The translations under genes and the position numbers were made by a program. The notes under the pieces are model-generated. The model was not told where the DNA came from. It did not search any database and was given only the letters and a program-made list of their open reading frames with translations. DNA of 64,000 nt. Origin: Promicromonospora sp. MEB111. GTDB taxonomy: Bacteria; Actinomycetota; Actinomycetes; Actinomycetales; Cellulomonadaceae. Location: positions 1 through 64,000 of the forward strand of contig NZ_JARVSD010000011.1 of the NCBI RefSeq assembly GCF_030209445.1, read 5' to 3'. Shown here one piece after another: positions 1-7,028 of the stretch (positions within the stretch are counted from its first letter, which is position 1; each line of letters begins with the position of its first letter).

Positions 1-31
1 CCGGGACGTCTTGCGGTACCACCCCAGGATG

Positions 32-55
32 TGACTTCATGTCGACATGAAGTCA
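32..55. promoter_or_regulatory. Perfect palindrome, probable MerR operator with leftward promoter
   Basis: A 24-bp perfect inverted repeat with arms TGACTTCATGTC / GACATGAAGTCA that covers the MerR start codon at 47. Read leftward it lies between TTGACT (56-51) and CATCCT (31-26), a 19-bp spacer, the long spacing typical of MerR-activated promoters. It may repress merR and activate a divergent gene left of the window. Confidence 0.7.
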
Positions 56-475
56 AGCGAGACCTGGTCGGTCGGCGAGACGGCCCGGCGGTTCGGCCTG
101 GAGACCCACGTGCTGCGCTACTGGGAGGACGAGAGCCTGTTGCGCCCGGTGCGCGACGGCGCCGGCCGCCGCCGGTACAGGCGCGACGACGTGGTGCGGG
201 TGGGCGTCATCGTGCGCAGCAAGGCGGCGGGCATGACCCTGGAGCAGGTGCGCGTCATGCTCGACGCCGGGGCGGCCGACCGGCACCGCGTGCTGGAGGC
301 GCACATCGCCGACCTGGACCGCCGGATGGCCGACATGGCGGCGTCCCGCGCGATGACGGAGCACGCGCTGCAGTGCCGCGCGCACGACATCGCCACCTGT
401 CCCCGCTTCCGCGAGCACGTGCAGGACGTGCTCGACGGCGTGCGGGACGGGTTCGTGGTCACACGGACCGCGTGA
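47..475 (+). CDS. MerR family transcriptional regulator
   Basis: A 142-residue DNA-binding regulator. The N-terminal winged helix-turn-helix (about residues 7-45, with WSVGETARRFGL and HVLRYWEDESLL) is typical MerR, followed by a second wing (RRRYRRDDV) and a helical dimerisation region. No metal-binding cysteine cluster is visible, so a small-molecule or stress effector is likelier than a metal. The ATG sits inside the palindrome at 32-55, implying autoregulation. It converges on the MFS gene with a 17-bp overlap. The target is probably a divergent gene outside the window. Confidence 0.85.
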   Translation: MKSSETWSVGETARRFGLETHVLRYWEDESLLRPVRDGAGRRRYRRDDVVRVGVIVRSKAAGMTLEQVRVMLDAGAADRHRVLEAHIADLDRRMADMAASRAMTEHALQCRAHDIATCPRFREHVQDVLDGVRDGFVVTRTA

Positions 476-1898
476 GCCTCGGGTTGTCGCGGGGGAGCAG
501 CAGCACCGTCCCGATCATCACCGCGGCGCAGGCCACGACGCACCAGAAGACCAGGTGCATCGCGTTCGCCAGCCCCGCCCCCTCGGGCGTGCCGTCCGCG
601 CCGACCACGGTCAGGGCGTTGACCACCGCGCCGAGCGCGGCCACGCCGACGGCCTGCCCGATCGACCGGGCGAACATGTTGGTCGCGGTCACCGCGCCGC
701 GCTCGCCCCAGCCCACGCTGTGCTGGGCGGCGAGCAGGGTGGGCACGGCCACCAGGCCCATGCCGAGCCCGATGACGAACACGGCGGCGGAGATCTGCCA
801 CACCTCGGCGTCGGCGTCGAGCACCAGCGTGAGCAGCGCGCCCGCCAGCACCACCACGGCGCCGATCGTGCTCGTCCAGCGGAAGCCGATCGCCAGGTAG
901 ACGCGGCCCGACAGCGTGGCCGCGATGGGCCAGCCGAGCGTGAGCGCGGCCAGTGCGAAACCGGCCACGAGCGGCCCGACGCCGAGCACGCCCTGCGCGT
1001 AGATGGGCACGTAGGTGGACAGGCCGAGCGTGATGACGCCGACCATCAGCGATGCCGCCGTCGACGCGCCCACGACCCGGCGGCGCAGCAGCCGCAGGTC
1101 GAAGATCGGGTGGGCCGTGCGCCGGGCGGACACGGCGAACGCGACCAGCAGCGCGACGGCCGCGACGAAGATGACGATCGACTGCGCGGAGGCCCAGCCC
1201 CACGCGTGGCCACCCTCCAGCAGGCCCAGGACCAGCAGCGTGCTGCCGCCCGTGAGCAGCACCGCGCCCACGTAGTCGACGGGCTGGCGCGCGCCGTCGC
1301 GCTCCTTCTCGTGGAACCTGCGCCAGATCGCCAGGAGGGCCACGGCGCCGATCGGCACGTTGACCCAGAAGATCCAGCGCCAGCTCACGAACTGGCTGAA
1401 CACACCGCCGAGGGTGGGGCCGAGCACCGAGGAGACGGCCCACACGCTGGCCATGTAGCCCTGCGTCTTGGCGCGCTCGGCGAGCGTGTAGATGTCGCTG
1501 GCGATCGTCATGGACATCGGCAGGATGGCGCCGGCGCCCAGGCCCTGCAGCACCCGGAACCAGATCAGGGCCGGCATGCTCCAGGCCACGGCGCACAGCA
1601 CCGAGCCGAGCAGGAACAGCGCGATGCCGACGAGGATCACGCGCTTGCGGCCGAACACGTCGGCCAGCCGCCCGTACACGGGCACGGTCACGGCCTGCGC
1701 GAGCGTGTACGCGGAGAAGAGCCAGGGCACCTGCTCGAACGCGCCCAGCTCGCGCGCGATCGTGGTCGAGGCGGTGGCGAGGATCGTGGCGTCGAGCGCC
1801 ACGAGCGCCGTGGCGAGCATGAGCGCGCCGAGGATCGGGCCACGGTCGCCGCGCAGGCCGAGTCGCGTGTCGGTGGTGCCGGTGGACGTCGCGGTCAT
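459..1898 (-). CDS. MFS transporter, DHA2 (EmrB/QacA-like) drug efflux family
   Basis: A 479-residue polytopic membrane protein. The N-terminus has the DHA2 pattern LVALDATILATASTTI in TM1, the loop motif GRLADVFGRKRVI, and VLQGLGAGAILPMS in TM4; family members export drugs by proton antiport with 14 helices. The start at 1898 is where membrane-protein similarity begins; reading frame upstream of it is antisense noise over neighbouring genes. It lies downstream of the MarR gene on the same strand, 110 bp away, so MarR control is plausible. Confidence 0.88.
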   Translation of the reverse strand: MTATSTGTTDTRLGLRGDRGPILGALMLATALVALDATILATASTTIARELGAFEQVPWLFSAYTLAQAVTVPVYGRLADVFGRKRVILVGIALFLLGSVLCAVAWSMPALIWFRVLQGLGAGAILPMSMTIASDIYTLAERAKTQGYMASVWAVSSVLGPTLGGVFSQFVSWRWIFWVNVPIGAVALLAIWRRFHEKERDGARQPVDYVGAVLLTGGSTLLVLGLLEGGHAWGWASAQSIVIFVAAVALLVAFAVSARRTAHPIFDLRLLRRRVVGASTAASLMVGVITLGLSTYVPIYAQGVLGVGPLVAGFALAALTLGWPIAATLSGRVYLAIGFRWTSTIGAVVVLAGALLTLVLDADAEVWQISAAVFVIGLGMGLVAVPTLLAAQHSVGWGERGAVTATNMFARSIGQAVGVAALGAVVNALTVVGADGTPEGAGLANAMHLVFWCVVACAAVMIGTVLLLPRDNPRLTRSV

Positions 1899-2008
1899 GC
1901 CTGGGGCTCCGGGGTGTGCTGCACGACACCTACAAGGTTGCCCGGGGCAGCGCCTATTCCCGATCGGTCGCGGTCTATTCCCGGGTCGGTTCCTGGATCG
2001 ACCCCGGG

Positions 2009-2548
2009 TCAGCCCGGCCGGTTGCCCGGCCAGCCCTCCGCGATCGGGTCGCGCCCGCCGTCGGGCACCGACTCGGCGAGGCGGCCCAGCGTGGCGAAGA
2101 ACGCCTCGACGTCGTCCTCCCCGGCGCCGATCGCGCCCCGCAGCGTCCGGTCGAACTCGATCGCCTCCGCCTTGAGCCGGCGGAAGAGCGCCTCGCCCGC
2201 CGCGGTGACCTCGATGCGCTGCACCCGGCGGTTGTCCGTCCGGCGGCTGCGGGTGATCAGCCCCTTGTCCTCCATGCCGCGCAGGTGGTGCGTGAGGGTG
2301 GCCTCCCGTATGCCGACGGCGTGCGCGAGCTCGCGCTGGGTGGCGGGCGTGCCCTGGTGCACGGCGAGCAGGATGTGCCAGACCTGCCACGTCGCGCCCT
2401 GCTCGGAGAGGTGAGCGTCGAACGCGCGCATGACACGGTGCACGGACTGCCACATGGCCACCGCGACCGGCACGGGGCCGGCCTGACCCGGGTTCACCCC
2501 CGCCGCGGGGCCGTCTGGATCGCCGCCGGGCCGTCCGCTTGGTTGCAT
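2009..2548 (-). CDS. MarR family transcriptional regulator
   Basis: A 179-residue winged-helix regulator with TQRELAHAVGIREATLTHHL as recognition helices and GLITRSRRTDNRRVQRIEVT as the wing, standard for MarR. The ATG at 2548 is preceded by TATCCT (2560-2555) with a 6-base gap, which fits a leaderless start; the conserved fold begins only around residue 31, so a shorter form is possible. It is divergent from the FAD oxidase and upstream of the MFS pump, and probably controls one or both. Confidence 0.85.
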   Translation of the reverse strand: MQPSGRPGGDPDGPAAGVNPGQAGPVPVAVAMWQSVHRVMRAFDAHLSEQGATWQVWHILLAVHQGTPATQRELAHAVGIREATLTHHLRGMEDKGLITRSRRTDNRRVQRIEVTAAGEALFRRLKAEAIEFDRTLRGAIGAGEDDVEAFFATLGRLAESVPDGGRDPIAEGWPGNRPG

Positions 2549-2587
2549 GGACGCAGGATAGTTCGGCCGTCCCCGAAATGCATTGAC

Positions 2588-2608
2588 GCCTAATTCTTAG
2601 ATGCCTAA
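2588..2608. promoter_or_regulatory. Candidate MarR operator
   Basis: Between the divergent marR and FAD-oxidase genes, GCCTAA occurs twice (2588-2593 and 2603-2608), and the second copy forms the inverted repeat TTAG-ATGC-CTAA (2597-2608). The AT-rich patch stands out from its GC-rich surroundings. MarR binding is inferred from position and symmetry. Confidence 0.45.
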
Positions 2609-2652
2609 CGTTTGTCACCTGGAAGATCCGGTACCGACACGGAGGCTCGACG

Positions 2653-4071
2653 ATGGCCACGCAGGACACCCCCAGCACCACCGGAACCACACAGCTCTCG
2701 CCCGAGGCGCTCGCCCGCGCCCTGGCCCCGCTCGCGGCCGCGCTCGGCGACCGCCTGCTCACCCCCTCGGCGGACACGTTCGCCGACACCGCGGCCGTGT
2801 TCGTGGGCGGCTCGCCGCTCACCCCGGCCGCCGTCGCGCGTGTCCGGACCACCGATGAGGTCGTGACGGCGCTCGCGGTCGCGCGCGACGCAGGCCTGCC
2901 GCTCGCGGTCCGCAGCGGCGGCCACCACCAGGCGCGGCACGCCCTGGTCGACGGCGGGCTCGTGCTCGACCTGCGGCTCCTGGACGGCGTCGAGATCGAC
3001 ACCGCGGCCGGCGTGGGGCGCGCGCAGGGCGGCGTGCTCGCGGGCGCGTACACGGCGACGGCCGGCGCGCACGGCCTGGCCACCGGGTTCGGCGACACCG
3101 CGACCGTCGGCGTCGGGGGCATCTCCCTCGGCGGCGGGATCGGCTACCTCAGCCGGCGCGACGGGCTCACGGTCGACAACCTGCTGGGCGCCGAGGTCGT
3201 CCTGGCGGACGGCAAGGTGGTCCAGGCCGACGCCGACAACAACCCCGACCTCTACTGGGCGCTGCGCGGCGGCGGCGGCAACTTCGGCGTCGTCACGCGA
3301 CTGGACCTGCGGCTGCGCGAGGTCGGCACGGTCACGGGCGGCATGATGATGTGGGAGCCCACCCCGGCGCGGCTCGCCACGGTCCTGCGGGCGTTCGCCG
3401 AGGGGCCGGAGGAGTTCTCCGGCATGGTGAACGTGATGCTGGCCCCGCCCGTGCCGATGATCCCGGCCGAGCTGCACGGCAAGCCGGTGCTCATGGCGCT
3501 GCTGTGCCACTCGGGCGCGGCCCGCGACGCGGCCGAGGTGTTCGGGCCCCTGCGCGCGCACGGCACGCTGCTCGACGGCGTCCAGCAGATCCCGTACACG
3601 GCCCTGTTCGAGGGGCCGGGCGGGCCGCCGGCGGGCGGCGTCGGCGACGTGCGGACCGGGTTCCTCGGCGAAGGCGCCTGGGCGCCCGACGAGGACTGGG
3701 CCGCCGCGGCGATCGAGGCGGTGTCCGGGGCGAGCGGGCCGTCCGCGGTCAACATCCGGCCCATGGGCGGCGCGATCTCGCGGGTGGACCCGGCCGCGAC
3801 GGCCTTCGCGCACCGGGACCCGGCGTTCATGGTCTCGGTCGGCGGCACCGCGATGGCGCCGGACGCGCTGCCCGCGACCACCGCCTGGGTGGCGTCGGCC
3901 GCCGAGGCCCTGGGCGTGCGCGGCCGCGGCTACGTGAACTTCATGGGCACGGCCACCGAGGAGGACGTCCGCAACGCGTACCCCGAGGCGACGCTGGCCC
4001 GGCTGCGCGAGGTCAAGCGGGCCTACGACCCGGGCAACCTGTTCGCGAGCAACCACAACGTGCGCCCGTGA
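2653..4071 (+). CDS. FAD-dependent oxidoreductase, berberine-bridge-enzyme type
   Basis: A 472-residue flavoenzyme of the VAO/BBE fold. The FAD-binding PP-loop region RSGGHHQARHALVDGG (about residues 94-109) carries the histidine that covalently binds FAD in this family, followed by GVGGISLGGGIGYLSRRDG. The C-terminus ends in the BBE motif YDPGNLFASNHNVRP. Such enzymes oxidise sugars, alcohols or secondary metabolites with O2; the substrate cannot be read here. A GGAGG site precedes the ATG. No signal peptide is evident. It is divergent from marR and probably its target. Confidence 0.88.
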   Translation: MATQDTPSTTGTTQLSPEALARALAPLAAALGDRLLTPSADTFADTAAVFVGGSPLTPAAVARVRTTDEVVTALAVARDAGLPLAVRSGGHHQARHALVDGGLVLDLRLLDGVEIDTAAGVGRAQGGVLAGAYTATAGAHGLATGFGDTATVGVGGISLGGGIGYLSRRDGLTVDNLLGAEVVLADGKVVQADADNNPDLYWALRGGGGNFGVVTRLDLRLREVGTVTGGMMMWEPTPARLATVLRAFAEGPEEFSGMVNVMLAPPVPMIPAELHGKPVLMALLCHSGAARDAAEVFGPLRAHGTLLDGVQQIPYTALFEGPGGPPAGGVGDVRTGFLGEGAWAPDEDWAAAAIEAVSGASGPSAVNIRPMGGAISRVDPAATAFAHRDPAFMVSVGGTAMAPDALPATTAWVASAAEALGVRGRGYVNFMGTATEEDVRNAYPEATLARLREVKRAYDPGNLFASNHNVRP

Positions 4072-4077
4072 GACGTG

Positions 4078-4115
4078 TCAGGCGCTCGGGTCACCCGTGT
4101 GACCTGAGCGCCTGA
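4078..4115. terminator. Bidirectional terminator hairpin
   Basis: A hairpin with 17-bp arms from TCAGGCGCTC to GAGCGCCTGA, one G-T wobble and a 4-base loop, between the converging FAD-oxidase and aldo/keto-reductase genes. There is no long T-run, as is common in actinobacteria. Confidence 0.75.
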
Positions 4116-4127
4116 CGCATCAGCGGG

Positions 4128-5060
4128 TCACGGCACCGTGTAGCCCGCCGTGCGGAACATCTCGTACCACTCGGCGCGCGTCAGCGGCACGTCCGACCCG
4201 AGGGCGGCGCCCGCCACCCGCTCCGGGTTGGTGGTGCCGAGCACCACCTGCATCTGCGCCGGGTGGCGCGTGATCCAGGCGGTCGCGATCGCGATGGCCG
4301 GCACGTCGTACTTCGTGGCCAGCCGGTCGATCACGGCGTTCAGCTCGGGGTAGTCGGGCGAGCCGAGGAACACGCCGTTGAAGAACCCGGCCTGGAACGG
4401 CGACCAGGCCTGCACGGTGATGTCGTGCAGGCGGCAGTAGTCGAGCGTGCCGGAGTCGCGGCTGATCGACTGGTCCAGGCCCTGCATGTTCGCGGCCACG
4501 CCCTGCGCCACGAGCGGCGCGTGCGTCACCGAGAGCTGGAGCTGGTTGGCCACGAGCGGCTGCGTCACCGACCTGCGCAGCAGCTCGATCTGGCCCGGCG
4601 TGTGGTTCGAGACGCCGAACGCGCGCACCTTGCCCGACGTCGACAGGTCGTCGAACGCCCGCGCGACCTCGTCGGGCTCCACGAGGGCGTCGGGGCGGTG
4701 CAGGAGCAGGATGTCGATGTAGTCGGTGCCGAGCGCCTCCAGGGAGCCCTCGACCGACTCGACGAGGTGCTCGTACGAGTAGTCGAAGTACGGTCCCTCG
4801 CGCACGATGCCGGCCTTGGTCTGCAGCACGATCTGCTCGCGCTCGGACGACGTGAGCTGCATGGCCTCGGCGAACCGGGTCTCGCAGCCGTGCAGGGCCG
4901 AGCCGTAGACGTCGGCGTGGTCGAAGAACGAGATGCCGGCGTCCCGGGCCGTCTTGACCAGGGTGCGCACCTCCTCGTCCGTCTTCTCCTGGATGCGCAT
5001 GAGGCCCAGGACGACGTTCGGGACGGTGAGGTCCGTGCCGGGCAGGGTGAAGGTCTTCAC
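4128..5060 (-). CDS. Aldo/keto reductase (YdhF-like)
   Basis: A 310-residue NADPH-dependent TIM-barrel oxidoreductase. The catalytic tetrad is visible: Asp and Tyr in FFDHADVYG, Lys in VLQTKAGI and His in ILLLHRPDA. YdhF-type enzymes reduce small aldehydes and ketones, usually with unknown physiological substrates. The start is GTG at 5060 after AGGAG. It lies 54 bp downstream of a second aldo/keto reductase, which is unrelated in detail, so the two are probably cotranscribed under the divergent LysR regulator. Confidence 0.9.
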   Translation of the reverse strand: MKTFTLPGTDLTVPNVVLGLMRIQEKTDEEVRTLVKTARDAGISFFDHADVYGSALHGCETRFAEAMQLTSSEREQIVLQTKAGIVREGPYFDYSYEHLVESVEGSLEALGTDYIDILLLHRPDALVEPDEVARAFDDLSTSGKVRAFGVSNHTPGQIELLRRSVTQPLVANQLQLSVTHAPLVAQGVAANMQGLDQSISRDSGTLDYCRLHDITVQAWSPFQAGFFNGVFLGSPDYPELNAVIDRLATKYDVPAIAIATAWITRHPAQMQVVLGTTNPERVAGAALGSDVPLTRAEWYEMFRTAGYTVP

Positions 5061-5114
5061 GGGTTTCTCTCCTGTGGTGGGTGCTAGGGGTGGCTCGGGC
5101 CGGCCGAGGCCGAC

Positions 5115-5981
5115 TCAGGCCGCCGACAGGCGGGCGACCTCGTCGGCGGTGAGCGTCAGCTCGGGCGCCTGGGCCGAGTCACGGATGCTCTCCGGGCGCG
5201 ACGCCCCGGGGATCGGCACGACGACGGGCGCCAGCGCGAGCTCCCAGGCCAGCGTCACGCGGAACGGGGAGACCCCGTGGGCGTCCGCGATCTCCTGGAA
5301 GGCCGAGTACTCGGCGCCCAGCTCGCCCGATCGGGCCAGCGAGATGCCGCCGAGCGGGCTCCACGGCAGGAACGCGATCCCCAGCTCGGCGCACAGCTCG
5401 AGCTCCGGCAGCGAGGACCGGAAGCGCGGCGAGAACTGGTTCTGCACGGAGACGAGGCGGCCGCCGAGGATGTCGTTGGCCTCGCGGATCTGGTCGGGGT
5501 TCGCGTTCGAGATGCCCGCCAGCTCGATGACGCCCTCGTCGAGCAGGTCGCGGATCGCGCCCACCGAGTCGCCGTAGGGCACGTTCGGGTCCGGCCGGTG
5601 GAACTGGTACAGGCCGATGGCCTCGACGCCGAGGCGCTTGGCCGAGGCCTTGGCGGCCTCCTTGAGGTACTCGGGGCGACCGTCCTTGGTCCAGGAACCG
5701 TCCCCGGGCCGCAGGTGCCCGCCCTTGGTGGCGACCAGCACGCCGGAGGTGTCGCCGCCGTAGGACCGGAGGGCCTCGGCGATGAGCTCCTCGTTGTGCC
5801 CCACCTCGTCGGCGAACTGGTGGTAGGCGTCGGCGGTGTCGATCAGGGTGACGCCGGCGTCGAGGGCGGCGTGGATCGTGGCGATGGAGCGCTCGCGGTC
5901 GGGCCGTCCCTCGATGGACATCGGCATGCCGCCGAGGCCGATCGCAGAGACGGAACGGCCGCCGATGGAACGGAGCTGCAT
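5115..5981 (-). CDS. Aldo/keto reductase
   Basis: A 288-residue aldo/keto reductase. Catalytic residues appear as Asp and Tyr in LIDTADAYH, Lys in VATKGGHL and His in LYQFHRPDP. The ATG at 5981 has a clear AGGAG site upstream; codons before it lie in the divergent promoter and read as noise. It is the first gene of a probable two-gene unit facing LysR, an arrangement where LysR often activates the divergent reductase. Carbonyl detoxification is likely, but the substrate is unknown. Confidence 0.9.
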   Translation of the reverse strand: MQLRSIGGRSVSAIGLGGMPMSIEGRPDRERSIATIHAALDAGVTLIDTADAYHQFADEVGHNEELIAEALRSYGGDTSGVLVATKGGHLRPGDGSWTKDGRPEYLKEAAKASAKRLGVEAIGLYQFHRPDPNVPYGDSVGAIRDLLDEGVIELAGISNANPDQIREANDILGGRLVSVQNQFSPRFRSSLPELELCAELGIAFLPWSPLGGISLARSGELGAEYSAFQEIADAHGVSPFRVTLAWELALAPVVVPIPGASRPESIRDSAQAPELTLTADEVARLSAA

Positions 5982-6018
5982 GGTTTCTCCTCGTGTCGCA
6001 ACGGGTTCGGACCAGAGA

Positions 6019-6037
6019 CTAGGAAGCGATAACCTAG
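6019..6037. promoter_or_regulatory. Candidate LysR box
   Basis: A perfect interrupted palindrome CTAGG-N9-CCTAG in the divergent region between the aldo/keto reductase (start 5981) and lysR (start 6084). Length and position suit a LysR-type operator; binding is inferred. Confidence 0.45.
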
Positions 6038-6083
6038 AAGTCCAACAACTCCTCATCATCATTCCCAGAACTGGTGTTTCTTA

Positions 6084-6965
6084 ATGGAACTGCGTCAGAT
6101 GGAATACCTCGTGGCCCTCGCGGACGAGCGCCAGTTCACCCGGGCCGCCGAGCTCACCGGCGTCTCCCAGTCCGGGCTGTCCGCCGCCATCCGTAACCTC
6201 GAGGTCGAGCTGGGCACCAGGCTGTTCACCAGGACCACCCGACGGGTCGAGCCCACCGAGGCGGGCCTGGCGCTGCTGCCCTTCGCCCGCTCCATGCTCT
6301 CCTCCGCGACGGAAGCTCGCGATGCGGTGGTCCAGGTCTCGCGTGAGCTCGCGGGCACGCTGCGGGTCGGCTCGGAGCAGTGCCTCGGCGTCGTCGACGT
6401 GGCTACGCTGCTCGAACGCTTCCACCGGCGCTACCCGCGCGTGGAGATCGCGTTCCAGCAGGCGGGCTCGCACGAGCTCCTCGCGGGGGTGCGCGACGGC
6501 GAGCTGGACGCCGCGTTCGTGGCCACCGCCGACCACGTGGGCGTGCTGCCGCGGACCGTCCTGGGGCAGGAGCCGGTCGTGTTCCTCTGCCCGCCGGACC
6601 ACCCGCTCGCGGCGCGCGCGGCCGTGGACCGGGCCGACCTGGCCGGCGAGAGCTTCATCGACTTCCACCCGTCCTGGGCGGTGCGCCAGATGAACGACGA
6701 CGCCTTTGCCGCCCGGGGCGTGCGGCGCCGGGTGCGGTTCACCGTCAACGACGTGCACACGCTGCTCGACCTGGTCGACCGCTGTCTCGGCGTCGCGCTC
6801 GTGCCGCGGCACGTGGCGGCCAAGCCCCAGGCCGTCCGCCTGGTCGCCGTCCCGGTCGTGCCGGACGGCGCGGCCGACTGGGTCGTCTCGCTGGTCACGA
6901 CCCCGGACCGCGCGGACTCCCCAGCCCCGCACCTGACGGAGCTCCTGACCGACCCCGATCGTTGA
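6084..6965 (+). CDS. LysR family transcriptional regulator
   Basis: A 293-residue regulator with the N-terminal LysR winged helix (MELRQMEYLVALADERQFTR, then GVSQSGLSAAIRNLEVELG) and a C-terminal periplasmic-binding-like effector domain starting near GTLRVGSEQ. It is divergent from two aldo/keto reductases across a 102-bp gap holding a CTAGG-N9-CCTAG palindrome, so it probably activates or represses them. The stop codon lies inside the 30-bp hairpin at 6960-7023. Confidence 0.9.
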   Translation: MELRQMEYLVALADERQFTRAAELTGVSQSGLSAAIRNLEVELGTRLFTRTTRRVEPTEAGLALLPFARSMLSSATEARDAVVQVSRELAGTLRVGSEQCLGVVDVATLLERFHRRYPRVEIAFQQAGSHELLAGVRDGELDAAFVATADHVGVLPRTVLGQEPVVFLCPPDHPLAARAAVDRADLAGESFIDFHPSWAVRQMNDDAFAARGVRRRVRFTVNDVHTLLDLVDRCLGVALVPRHVAAKPQAVRLVAVPVVPDGAADWVVSLVTTPDRADSPAPHLTELLTDPDR

Positions 6966-7023
6966 GTGCTGGATATTCGCCCTCTCGAAACGGTTCGAGA
7001 GGGCGAATATCCAGCACTCAACG
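6960..7023. terminator. Perfect 30-bp stem hairpin between convergent genes
   Basis: Left arm 6960-6989 and right arm 6994-7023 are perfectly complementary over 30 bp, with loop ACGG. It overlaps the LysR stop codon and ends 5 bp before the alpha-galactosidase stop. The arms include GGATATTCGCCCTCTCG, less GC-rich than neighbouring coding sequence. A bidirectional terminator is the simplest reading, but the stem is longer than usual. Confidence 0.8.
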
Positions 7024-7028
7024 AGGGG

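Noticed and set aside
459-3122. Minus-strand open frame of 887 codons
   Set aside because: Only the part to 1898 encodes the MFS pump; the rest is antisense to MarR and FAD oxidase and has the low-complexity look of high-GC shadow frames.
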